From Pseudomonadota bacterium (GTDB lineage: Bacteria; Myxococcota_A; UBA796; GCA-2862545), in assembly GCA_947505245.1 (NCBI GenBank), contig CANNIZ010000007.1:1-64000 (forward strand): a stretch of 64,000 nucleotides of DNA, in the 5' to 3' direction. Positions 50,156-60,200 of this stretch are shown piece after piece. Every line of letters begins with the position of its first letter. Position 1 is the stretch's first letter. The notes under the pieces were generated by a model that was given only the letters and a program-made list of their open reading frames with translations, was not told the DNA's origin and did not search any database. A program made the translations under genes and the position numbers.

Positions 50156-53100
50156 CTTTCCGAAGGCCGCAAGGACCGCAGACCCCGCGTTGGAAGCCGC
50201 AGGAGCGCGATCGGAGCCCGGCCGTGCCGGAGAAAGCGCAGATCGCGCGAGCCCCGCAGCGGAGGCGGGGTCGAGGACCGCGCAGCGAGCCCTCGGCGAG
50301 CGGAGCCGAGTCGAAGACATCGCCATCGTCGGGATGGCCGTCCTGCTGCCAAAAGCGCAGAACCTGCACGACTACTGGAAGAACATCCTCTCCGCGCGCG
50401 ACTGCCTGTCCGACGTGCCCGACGACCACTCGTGGAAGGTGTCGGAGCACTACGACGCCGATCCCTCCGTGCCGGACAAGACCTACGCGAAGCGCGGCGG
50501 GTTCATCGACAAGGTGCCGTTCGACCCGATGGAGTGGGGTGTGACGCCGTCCGCGCTCGACGCGATCGACACGTCGCAGCTGCTGTCGCTGATCGTCGCG
50601 CGCGAGGCGCTGCTCGACGCCGGAATCGACCCCGAGGCGACCAACTGGCCGCGCGAGCGCACCAGCGTGATCGTCGGCGTCACCGGCACACAGGAGCTCG
50701 CGATCACGCTCGGCGCCCGGCTTCAGGGCCCGACGTGGCGAAAGGCGTTGCTGCGCCACGGCGTCGACGAGAAGGTCGCGGACGCGATCGTCGGCGACAT
50801 CGGCAAACACTTCCCCGAGTGGCAGGAGCAGAGCTTCCCGGGCCTCCTCGGAAACGTCGTCGCCGGTCGCATCGCGAACCGCCTCGATCTCGGCGGCACG
50901 AACTGCGTGGTCGACGCGGCCTGCGCCTCGTCGTTCGGCGCGATCCAGCTCGCGATGGCCGACCTGCAGATGGGTCGCAGCGATCTCGCCCTGTCTGGCG
51001 GCGTGGACGCGCTCAACGACCTGTTCATGTACATGTGCTTCAGCAAGACGCCCGCGTTCAGCAAGTCGGGTGATCCGAAGCCGTTCGACGCCGCGGCGGA
51101 TGGCATCCTGATCGCCGAAGGCATCGCGATCACCGTGCTCAAGCGGTTGAGCGACGCCGAGCGCGACGGCGACCGGATCTACGCGGTGATCAAGGGCATC
51201 GGCGCGTCGAGCGACGGCAAGTACAAGTCGATCTACGCGCCAAACGGCTCGGGTCAGGCGAAGGCGCTCCGCCGCGCATACCTCGACGCGGGCTTCGGCT
51301 TGGAGACGATCGAGCTGATCGAGGCCCACGGTACGGGCACGAAGGCCGGCGACACGGCGGAGATGGAAGGCCTCAAGCAGGTATTCGCGCCAACGTCGCG
51401 CGAAGGCCAGTACGTCGCGATGGGCTCGGTCAAGTCGCAGATCGGCCACACGAAGTCGACGGCCGGCGCGGCGGGTCTCGTCAAAGCCGCGCTCGCGCTG
51501 CACCAGCGGGTGCTGCCGCCGACCGCGAAGGTCACGACGCCCAACCCGAAGATGGGCTTCGATACGAGCGCGCTGTACGTGAACAGCCTCGCGCGCCCGT
51601 GGATTCGCAGCCGCGATCACAAGCGCCGCGCCGGCGTGTCCGCGTTCGGCTTCGGTGGCTCGAACTTCCACCTCGCCCTCGAAGAACACGGCGACGCCGA
51701 CGCCGTCGTTCCGAAGTCGTCCGCCGACGTCCACCTGTTCCTGTTCGGCGCTGACGACAAGAAAGGCCTCGGTGACGCGCTCGGAAAGGCCATCGGCCCC
51801 ACCGTCGCACACGCTTCGCGCGAAGTCTTGAAGGCCTGGAAGGGTGGCGCCCACGTGCTCGCGTTCGTGGCCGGCACCGACGACGACCTCGCGAAGGCGC
51901 TCGACGCCGCGAAGGCGCTGCTCGCGAAGGGCCCCGGAGAGACAGCCGGCGTCGTCTATGCAGTTCCGGATCCGGATTCCGCGACGGTCGGCGTCGTATT
52001 CCCGGGCCAGGGCAGCCAGCACGTCGACATGGCTCGTGCGCTCGCGGTCCGGTACGCGACCGTCCGCTCCGCCATCGATCGCGCCGATGACGCGCTGCTC
52101 CGCGCGGGTCGCACGCACCTCGGCGCGTTGATCTACCCGACACCTGCGTTCAACGACCCAAAGCGCGCCGAGCAGCAGAAGGCCCTCACCGCGACCGAGT
52201 GGGCCCAGCCCGCGATCGGCGCCGTGTCGAAGGGCATGTACGATCTGCTCGGCAAGTTCGGCGTGCGCGCAGCCGCGTTCGCCGGGCATAGCTACGGCGA
52301 GCTCGTCGCGCTGTGCGTCGCCGGCGTCTACGACGAAGAGTCGCTGTGGACGCTCTCGAACGCGCGCGGCTCGGCGATGCGGGACCAGGGCACCGACCGC
52401 GGCACGATGGCCGCCGTGTCCGGTGATCTCGCCGCGATTCAGGGCGTGATCGACGGCCTGACCGACGGCGTCGTGCTCGCGAACCGGAACCATCCGACCC
52501 AGGGCGTCGTCTCTGGCACGCGCGAAGGTGTGAAGCGCGCGCTTTCAGCGTTCAAAGCTGCGGGCCTCGCCGGCAAGGAGATCGCGGTATCGGCGGCGTT
52601 CCACTCGGCGCTCGTGGCCGACGCCGAGGCTCCGTTCGCCGCAGTCGCCGAGACGATCGACTTCAAGCCGACGTCGACGCCCGTCTACGCAAACGTGACA
52701 GCGAACGCGTACGGGACCGATCCAGCCGCGATGCGGGACACGCTCACGCGCCAGATCACCCGCCCGGTCGACTTCGTGGGTGTCATCGACGCGATGTGGC
52801 AGCAGGGCGTGCGCACGTTCGTCGAGTGCGGGCCGAAATCCGTCCTCGCGGGGCTCGTCAAGGTGTGCCTGAAGGACCGCCCCGGGGCGGTGATCGTGTC
52901 GCTCGACGACGGCAAGACCGACGGCGACCTGATGTTCAAACGCGCCCTCGCGACCCTCGCGACGCGAGGCGTCCGCGTCGACGTCCAGTTGCTGCTCGCC
53001 GAGCCGCTGCCCGTGTTGCCGCGGCAGGCGAAGAGCAAGGCCACGGTCTGGCTCGCCGGCGCGAACTTCCGCAAGCCCGAGACCAAGTCGCCGCCGCCGC

Positions 53101-56100
53101 CGGTGCGCGTGGCTCCAGCGATCGCTGCGGTTGCAGCGGTCGCGCCGACCGCGGCGACGCCCAGGGCGTCTGCGCCCGTCGCGCCCCCGATCGCGAAGGC
53201 GGTCATGGCGACGCCGACCCCGACGCCCGCGAAGCCCGCACCCGTTTCCGCCCCGCGAGGAGCCGCCCCCATGTCGAAGTCCACGTCGCACCTTTCCGAG
53301 CTGCTTGAGACGACGCGCGCGAGCCTCGCGGCGTTCCAGTCGACGCAGGAGCGAACCGCGCTCGTCCACGCGGAATTCCTCAAGACCCAGGCGAAGGCGA
53401 ACGACTCGTTCACGACGCTGTTCTCCGCCCACGCGCGGCTCGTGGAGTCGGCCGCCGGGATGCCGATGTCCGCGTTCGCCGAGCGCGCGCCCGCGCCCGC
53501 GATGACCCGCCCCGCACCGGTCCAGCCGACGATCGAGAGCTCGGTCGAGCAGACGCTCGGCACCTGGTACAAGGACGGCGCGGCCGAAGGTGCGGGCCGC
53601 GTGCTCGACCCCGCAAAGGCGAAGCGCCCGGCCATCGCGGCCGAGGGCGACCTGCCGCCGATCGTGATCCCGACGCACTCCGGAGAGCCCACCGTGGTCG
53701 CCTCGGCGAAGAAGGCCGCGCCCGCGCAGAAGTCCGCGCCCGCGAAGCCCGCGCCCGCGAAGCCCGCGCCCAAGGCCGCGCCCGTGAAGCAGGGCCCGGA
53801 CGTGATGGACGCGATGTACGCCGCCGTCGCCGAGAAGACCGGCTACCCGGCCGACATGCTCGAGGCCGGAATGGACCTCGAGGCCGACCTCGGCATCGAC
53901 TCGATCAAGCGCGTCGAGATCCTCTCGAACGTGCAGGAGCGCGTCCCAAGCCTCCCCGAGCTCGACAACGACCGGATGAGCGCGCTGCGCACCCTCGGTG
54001 AGGTCGTGGCGTATCTGCGCGAAGCGGGCGGCTCGGCCGTGCAAGCGGCGCCGAGCGCGAAGCCCGCGGCCCCGACGGCCGCCGCGCGTTCGAGCGTGGA
54101 CGTCGAGGGCGCGATGTTCGCCGCCGTCGCCGAGAAGACGGGCTACCCCGCCGACATGCTCGAGTCCGCGATGGACCTCGAAGCCGACCTCGGCATCGAC
54201 TCGATCAAGCGCGTCGAGATCCTCTCGAACGTGCAGGAGCGCGTCCCGAGCCTCCCCGAACTCGACAACGACCGGATGAGCGCGCTGCGCACGCTCGGTG
54301 AAGTCGTGGCCTACCTGCGCGAGGTCGGTGGCGAAGCGACGAGCGCGCCCGCGTCCAAGGCCGCGCCGATCGCGAAGCCGTCCCCAAAAGCGGGCGCCGA
54401 CGTCGAAGGTGCGATGTTCGCCGCCGTGGCCGAGAAGACCGGCTACCCGGCCGACATGCTCGAGTCCGGCATGGACCTCGAGGCCGACCTCGGCATCGAC
54501 TCGATCAAGCGCGTCGAGATCCTCTCGAACGTTCAGGAGCGCGTCCCAAGCCTCCCCGAGCTCGACAACGACCGCATGAGCGCGCTGCGCACGCTGGGCG
54601 AGGTCGTGGCCTACCTGCGCGAGGTCGGCGGCGAGAACGTTTCCGCCAGCGACACGGTCGCCGCAACGACTGAATCAACGGACAACGAGCCGGGCGACGT
54701 GATGGCCGCGATGTACGCGGCCGTGGCTGAGAAGACCGGCTACCCGGCCGACATGCTCGAGCCCGGCATGGACCTCGAGGCGGACCTTGGCATCGATTCG
54801 ATCAAGCGCGTCGAGATCCTTTCGAACGTGCAGGAGCGCGTCCCCAGCCTGCCCGAGCTCGACAACGAGCGGATGAGCGCGCTCCGGACACTCGGCGAGG
54901 TGGTCGGCTACCTCCGCTCGGTGAGCGGCGCGCCCGCCGAACGCGAACCCGAAGCTCTCGCCGAGGTGGCGGAAGCCGCTGCGGCCCCGACGCGGCGCGT
55001 GATCGCGATCGTGCCGGCACCGAACGGCGAACACGTCGGCGTGCCGTCCCCCGCGGTCGTCCTTGGCGGCGCGTACGCGACCGCGATCGCCCAGGCCCTC
55101 AAGGGCGCCGGGGTCGAGGCCCACGCCAGCCGGCCCGAGGACACGGACCTGCTGGCGCTCGCGCTGAACGGCGCGCGCTCGGTGATCTGTTGCGCCGTCG
55201 ACGAAGAAGGCACGGCGCTCGGTGAGGCCGTGCGCGGCGCGTTCCTCGCGGCTCACACGGGCAAGCGCGCCATGTTCGCGACGATCTCCCAGCAGGGCGG
55301 AAAGTTCGGGTTCGCCGACCGCACGGGTCGCGTGCTCGACGGAGCGCTCGCCGGGCTCGTGAAGACGCTCGCCCAGGAGTGGCCGGAGGCACGGTGCCTC
55401 GCGCTCGACCTCGCACCCGGGACGCGCGCCGATGCCGTCGCACGCGAGCTGGGAACCGCTCGCGGTGAGGTCGAGATCGGCCTCAGCCCTGATGGGGTCG
55501 TCGCGGTCGCAACACCCGAACAGGTGCTGCCCGTCGTGGAGCACAGCGCGCCGGTGGCGCCAGGCGACGTCGTCGTCGTGTCCGGCGGGGCGCGCGGCGT
55601 CACCGCGGCGGTCGCGCGGGAGATGGCGCGCCGCTGGCAGCCGCACCTCGTGTTGCTCGGCCGCTCGGCCGTCACCGACGACCCAGCATGGGCGCGGGGC
55701 ATCGCTGACGACGGCCTGAAGGGCGCGTTCATGGCCGATGCGAAGGCGCACGGCCAGAAGCCGTCGCCGCGGGACGCCGAGCAGGCCACCCAGCGCGTCC
55801 TCGGGTCGCGCGAGGTCCGGCGCACGCTCCAGGATCTGCGCGGCCTCGGCGCCAAAGCCGATTACGTCGCCACCGACGTGCGCGACCGCGCGGCCGTCGC
55901 GTCCGCGCTCGCCCCGTTCGGTGCCGTTCGCGGGCTCGTCCACGGCGCCGGCGTGATCGCCGACAAGCTCGTCGTCGAGAAGTCGATCGAGTCGTTCGAC
56001 CTCGTTTACGGGACCAAGGTCGAGGGCCTCGATGCCCTGCTCGGCGCCTGCGACCCCGAGGCCCTGCGAATGGTCGCGATGTTCGGCTCGGTCGCCGGCC

Positions 56101-57239
56101 GGTTTGGAAACAAGGGCCAGTGCGACTACGCGATGGGCAACGAGGTGCTCGCGAAGGTAGCGGCGGATCTGCGCTGCGCCGGGATCGCGCGCGTTCGCTG
56201 CTTTGACTGGGGTCCGTGGGAAGCCGGAATGGTCACCCCCGCGCTCAAGAAGCAGCTCGAGGCGCGCGGCATGGCGCTGATCGGCCTCGACGCGGGTGCG
56301 CAGGCGTTCTGCGACGAGCTCGAATGCGCCTCCGCAAACGACCCGATCGCGGCCGTCGAGGTCGTGTACGGCGGCCCGGAGGACGGCCCCGTGCTGCCCG
56401 CCGGCGACAGCGGTCGCTCGGTGCAGCACGTGAACCGCGGCCGCGACCGGTACCTCGACGATCACCGGATCGCTGGAAAGGCCGTGGTCCCGTTCGCGAT
56501 GGTGCTCGAATGGTTCACGCGCGCGGCACGCCAGGCGTTTCCCGCGCTGCGCGTGAGCGCGATCCGCGACGTGGCCGTCCTCAAGGGCGTCGTCGTCGAG
56601 AACGGCGCGGCCGAGCTCGCGGTCGAGTGGACCGCCTCCGGCACCGGCAAGGAGCGCAGCCTCGCGTTCCGTCTCGTCGGCGCCAACGGCGTGGTCCACT
56701 ACAAGGCGACGCTCGTGATGTCCCCCGACACGACCACGGCGCCGCGCTTCCCCGGGAGCAACGGCCTCGGAAAACACGCGTACCCGTACGCCGTGGACGA
56801 GGCCTACCGGCGCTTCCTGTTCCACGGGCCCACGCTGCAAGGCATCGAGCACGTCGTCGGCATTTCCGACCACGGCATGGTGGCGAAGATCCGGTCGTCG
56901 CTTCCAAAGCACTTTGGGGACGACGCGGCGGCCTGGCTGATGGACCCGCTCGTCGTGGACTCGGCGCTGCAGATGATGCTGCTGTGGGTGCGCGAGACGC
57001 ACGGAACGGCCGCGCTGCCGTGTTCGATCGGCGAGTTCACCCAGCACAGCCCGTTCGACGGCACCGTCACCGTGCACCTGGAGATGGTCAAGACGACTCC
57101 TGCGTCCGGTCGCTTCGATGCGTCGTTCGTCGACGCCGCCGGCCACGTCGTCGCACGGCTGACCGGCGGTGAGTACGCCGCAAGCAGCGCGCTCTTGCCA
57201 GTCTTCCGTGGGGACGTCGCGGCGCTCGATTCGAAATGA
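50148..57239 (+). CDS. pfaA: PUFA synthase PfaA (Pfa2): KS-AT-ACP4-KR-DH
   Basis: A 2363-aa iterative synthase. KS about 55-490 (Cys259 in DAACASSFG, EAHGTGTKAG, SQIGHTKST); malonyl transferase about 620-930 (Ser715 in GHSYGE); Ala/Pro linkers; four tandem ACPs with LGIDSIKRVEIL at Ser1252, 1352, 1452 and 1551; KR about 1800-2060 (SGGARGVTAAV, Tyr1994); PKS-type DH about 2090-2350 (His2106 in HRIAGKAVVP, DSALQ). The frame is open to 49785 within pfaD, but GTG 50148 has GGAGG five bases upstream and overlaps the pfaD stop. The ACP number generally tracks yield, not product length. Its stop overlaps the pfaC ATG (ATGA). Acts in the cytoplasm with PfaD and PfaC. Confidence 0.96.
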   Translation: MSDFPKAARTADPALEAAGARSEPGRAGESADRASPAAEAGSRTAQRALGERSRVEDIAIVGMAVLLPKAQNLHDYWKNILSARDCLSDVPDDHSWKVSEHYDADPSVPDKTYAKRGGFIDKVPFDPMEWGVTPSALDAIDTSQLLSLIVAREALLDAGIDPEATNWPRERTSVIVGVTGTQELAITLGARLQGPTWRKALLRHGVDEKVADAIVGDIGKHFPEWQEQSFPGLLGNVVAGRIANRLDLGGTNCVVDAACASSFGAIQLAMADLQMGRSDLALSGGVDALNDLFMYMCFSKTPAFSKSGDPKPFDAAADGILIAEGIAITVLKRLSDAERDGDRIYAVIKGIGASSDGKYKSIYAPNGSGQAKALRRAYLDAGFGLETIELIEAHGTGTKAGDTAEMEGLKQVFAPTSREGQYVAMGSVKSQIGHTKSTAGAAGLVKAALALHQRVLPPTAKVTTPNPKMGFDTSALYVNSLARPWIRSRDHKRRAGVSAFGFGGSNFHLALEEHGDADAVVPKSSADVHLFLFGADDKKGLGDALGKAIGPTVAHASREVLKAWKGGAHVLAFVAGTDDDLAKALDAAKALLAKGPGETAGVVYAVPDPDSATVGVVFPGQGSQHVDMARALAVRYATVRSAIDRADDALLRAGRTHLGALIYPTPAFNDPKRAEQQKALTATEWAQPAIGAVSKGMYDLLGKFGVRAAAFAGHSYGELVALCVAGVYDEESLWTLSNARGSAMRDQGTDRGTMAAVSGDLAAIQGVIDGLTDGVVLANRNHPTQGVVSGTREGVKRALSAFKAAGLAGKEIAVSAAFHSALVADAEAPFAAVAETIDFKPTSTPVYANVTANAYGTDPAAMRDTLTRQITRPVDFVGVIDAMWQQGVRTFVECGPKSVLAGLVKVCLKDRPGAVIVSLDDGKTDGDLMFKRALATLATRGVRVDVQLLLAEPLPVLPRQAKSKATVWLAGANFRKPETKSPPPPVRVAPAIAAVAAVAPTAATPRASAPVAPPIAKAVMATPTPTPAKPAPVSAPRGAAPMSKSTSHLSELLETTRASLAAFQSTQERTALVHAEFLKTQAKANDSFTTLFSAHARLVESAAGMPMSAFAERAPAPAMTRPAPVQPTIESSVEQTLGTWYKDGAAEGAGRVLDPAKAKRPAIAAEGDLPPIVIPTHSGEPTVVASAKKAAPAQKSAPAKPAPAKPAPKAAPVKQGPDVMDAMYAAVAEKTGYPADMLEAGMDLEADLGIDSIKRVEILSNVQERVPSLPELDNDRMSALRTLGEVVAYLREAGGSAVQAAPSAKPAAPTAAARSSVDVEGAMFAAVAEKTGYPADMLESAMDLEADLGIDSIKRVEILSNVQERVPSLPELDNDRMSALRTLGEVVAYLREVGGEATSAPASKAAPIAKPSPKAGADVEGAMFAAVAEKTGYPADMLESGMDLEADLGIDSIKRVEILSNVQERVPSLPELDNDRMSALRTLGEVVAYLREVGGENVSASDTVAATTESTDNEPGDVMAAMYAAVAEKTGYPADMLEPGMDLEADLGIDSIKRVEILSNVQERVPSLPELDNERMSALRTLGEVVGYLRSVSGAPAEREPEALAEVAEAAAAPTRRVIAIVPAPNGEHVGVPSPAVVLGGAYATAIAQALKGAGVEAHASRPEDTDLLALALNGARSVICCAVDEEGTALGEAVRGAFLAAHTGKRAMFATISQQGGKFGFADRTGRVLDGALAGLVKTLAQEWPEARCLALDLAPGTRADAVARELGTARGEVEIGLSPDGVVAVATPEQVLPVVEHSAPVAPGDVVVVSGGARGVTAAVAREMARRWQPHLVLLGRSAVTDDPAWARGIADDGLKGAFMADAKAHGQKPSPRDAEQATQRVLGSREVRRTLQDLRGLGAKADYVATDVRDRAAVASALAPFGAVRGLVHGAGVIADKLVVEKSIESFDLVYGTKVEGLDALLGACDPEALRMVAMFGSVAGRFGNKGQCDYAMGNEVLAKVAADLRCAGIARVRCFDWGPWEAGMVTPALKKQLEARGMALIGLDAGAQAFCDELECASANDPIAAVEVVYGGPEDGPVLPAGDSGRSVQHVNRGRDRYLDDHRIAGKAVVPFAMVLEWFTRAARQAFPALRVSAIRDVAVLKGVVVENGAAELAVEWTASGTGKERSLAFRLVGANGVVHYKATLVMSPDTTTAPRFPGSNGLGKHAYPYAVDEAYRRFLFHGPTLQGIEHVVGISDHGMVAKIRSSLPKHFGDDAAAWLMDPLVVDSALQMMLLWVRETHGTAALPCSIGEFTQHSPFDGTVTVHLEMVKTTPASGRFDASFVDAAGHVVARLTGGEYAASSALLPVFRGDVAALDSK
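53808..54925 (+). repeat. Four tandem ACP-coding repeats of about 300 bp
   Basis: Four nearly identical units inside pfaA, each encoding MYAAVAEKTGYPADMLE-type ACPs joined by Ala/Pro linkers. The attachment Ser codons are exactly 300 bases apart for units 1-3 and 297 bases for unit 4. Such high DNA identity favours gain or loss of units by recombination. Confidence 0.92.
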
Positions 57240-60200
57240 TCGCGGTCGTCGGAACGGGATGTGTCCTGCCGGGCGCCATCGGCGCCCCTGCGTGGACGGC
57301 GATGGCACGCCTCGGAACACCCGCGTTTCGCGAGGTCCCTGCGGGTCGTTGGCCCATGGACCCGCGCGAAGCGTGTGACCCGCGCGGCGGACCCGACAAG
57401 GCGGCGACGACGATCGGCGCGTTCGTCGACGACCCACCGTTCGACGCGGCCGGGCTCGACCTCGGCGGGGTTCCCGTCCACGAACTCGACCCACTGTTCC
57501 GCTGGGTGCTCACGTCGTGCCGCGAGGCGATGACGGGCGTGAAGCGCGGCGGACGCGCCGATCTGCTGCTCGGCAACCTCTCGCTGCCGTCGTCCGGCTC
57601 CGTGCGCGCGTTCGCCGCACCGGTGCTCGCAGCCCTCGCCGCGCGAGGCATCGACGTGCCGTCCCTCCGCGGAGGGCGCGTCGAAGACGCGTTCCAGAGC
57701 GACCTTCCCGCGGCGCTCGCAGCGCGCGCGCTCGGGTTCGACGGTCACTGGTCAGCGCTGGACGCGGCCTGCGCGTCGGGCCTGTACGCTGTCCAGGTCG
57801 CTTGCGATCGGCTGAACGCTGGGCTTTGCGACGTCGCCGTCGCCGCCGCCGTGAACGGGGCGGACTCGGCGTACGTGTTCCTCGGCTTCACCGCGCTCAA
57901 GGCGCTGTCTCCGAGCGGAGCGTCCCGACCCTTTGACCGTCGCGGTGATGGGCTGCTCGTCGGCGAAGGCGCTGGCGCCATCGCGCTCAAGCGGTTGGAC
58001 GACGCCGTGCGCGACGGCGACACGATCCACGCCGTGCTTCGCGGCGGCGGGCTCGGGAACGACGGCCGCAAGGGCAACCTGCTCGCCCCGTCAGCGGAAG
58101 GCCAGCTGCGCACGCTGCGAGCAGCCTGGAAGCGCTCCGGCCTCGATCCACGTGAGCTCGGCTACGTCGAGTGCCATGCGACCGGCACCCCGGTAGGCGA
58201 CAAGACCGAGCTTCAGGCGCTCGGAACGCTGCTCGACGAGGCCGGCTCCGAGCGGGCCGTCGTGTTGTCGTCGTCGAAGGCGTTGGTCGGCCACACCGTC
58301 ACCGCCGCAGGCATCGCCGGCATGCTGCGCGCGATCGCGGCTGTCCGCGACGGCTTCCTGCCGCCGATCCCCTGCGAACAGCCGCTCGCGGCCATCGACG
58401 GGAAGCGCTTCCGCGTCGCGACGCAGCCCGAGGTCTGGGCCGACGAGCGACGCGTCGCCGCCGTGAGCGCGTTCGGGTTTGGTGGGTGCAACGCGCACGT
58501 CATCATCGAACGTTACCGGAACCAATCGAGCGCCGAGCCAGTGCCGCCCCCGGTCAAAGGCGTCGACCTCGCCGTGGTCTCGGTGCGCAGCCGCCCGATG
58601 ACGAGCCCGGTGGTGGTCGACGGGGCGCGCTGGAAGCTGCCTCCGCTCGAGCTCGCCGAGATGTTGCCGCAGCACGCCATGATCCTGGAGGCGGCCGGCG
58701 ACGCGCTCGCAGACGCCCGCGTCGATGGTGCGCGCACTGCGTCGATCATCGGCATGGCGCTCGACAAGCGCATCGCGTGGCACGTCGCCCGCTGGCATGT
58801 GGCCGCGGTGTCGCCCGGCTCGGCCGACGCGATCACCCCGCCGCTGACCGCGTCGCGCGTGCAGGGCCAGCTGCCGAACTTCGTCGCGAACCGGCTCGCC
58901 GCGCTGCTCGACCTGCAGGGCCCGTCGTACACCGTGTCCGCCGGAGCCGCGTCGATCGCCGTCGCCATCGAGCACGCACGCAGGCTGCTCGCGACCGACA
59001 CCTGCGACACCGCCCTGATCGGCGCCGTGGACGAAGACGCCGGCGCCATCGCGCTCGTCGTCAAGCGCGCCGGCGACGTCACCTCCGCTGATGAGGTTCA
59101 CGCGTGGCTCTCCTCCGAGGGGTCGGCGTCGACGACGCTCCACGGCTCCGGGGGACCCGCCTCCGGCATGGACGCCCTGCTTGCGGCGATCGCCGCTCTG
59201 CGCGAGCGTGTCTCCGCGGTCGACGGCAAGCCCGTCCTCGGAACCCAGCCCGCGGTGGGCGTCGCGTTCGCTCACCCGATCGGCGCCCCGCACGTCGTCA
59301 CCGTTCAGGCGCCGCGCGAGCACCGCGCCCGCAGCCGCGGCACCGCTGACCTCGCGGTACTGGTGGTTCGCGCAGGCGACACGAAGTCGCTCCTCTCCCG
59401 CGTCGATGACGCGCTCATAGCACTCGCGCTCGACGTGCTGCCCGACGCACACCGAAGCCTGGCGCTCCGCGTCCCGATCGGCGAGGGCGCCCTCGGGCTC
59501 GGGGTCGTCGCCGAATCCCCGGCCGCGATGGTCGCCCAGCTGAAGTCCGTACGGGACGCCCTCGGACGCGGGGAGACCGCGTTCACCGATCCGCGCGGCA
59601 CGTACCTCCGCGCGCGCGTCGACGGGCGGGTGGCGCTCGTGTTCCCCGGCGCCGGCTCGTCCCACGATGGAATGAGCCGCGCCTTGTGGCGCGCGTTCCC
59701 CGCCGCTGCTGATCGCCTTGGAACGCGCACGCGCGACCTTCACGCGCAGACGTTCGCGGATCGCTTGTACGGCGAGGGCCTGCGCGAAGACGCGGTCGCG
59801 CAGATCTGGAGCGCCGCCTGGCACGGGATCCTGCTCCACGACGTGCTCACGAACGAGCTCGGCCTGCACGTCGACGACGCGCTCGGCTTCTCGCTCGGTG
59901 AGTCCGCAGCACTCGTCTCGCTCGGCGCGTGGAACGACTGCGACCTGCTGTTCGACCGCATCTCCACCGGCCCGGTGTTCACGCGCCTGCTCGGTGGAGA
60001 GATGACCGGCCTGCGTGCCGCGTGGAAGGCCGCAGGGATCAGCTTCCCAGAGGATCGGCCGTTCGCCGCGTTCGTGATCAAGGGTCCCGTGGCGGTCGTG
60101 CGCGCCGAGATCGCCAAGGTGCGCGGCGCGTCCGTCCTGCTCGTCCACACCGACGACGAGGTCACGATCGGCGGCCCGCGCGAGGCGCTCACCGCGCTGG

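Noticed and set aside
53808-54925. 300-bp tandem repeats considered as a mobile or CRISPR-like array
   Set aside because: They encode in-frame acyl carrier protein domains with intact Ser attachment sites.
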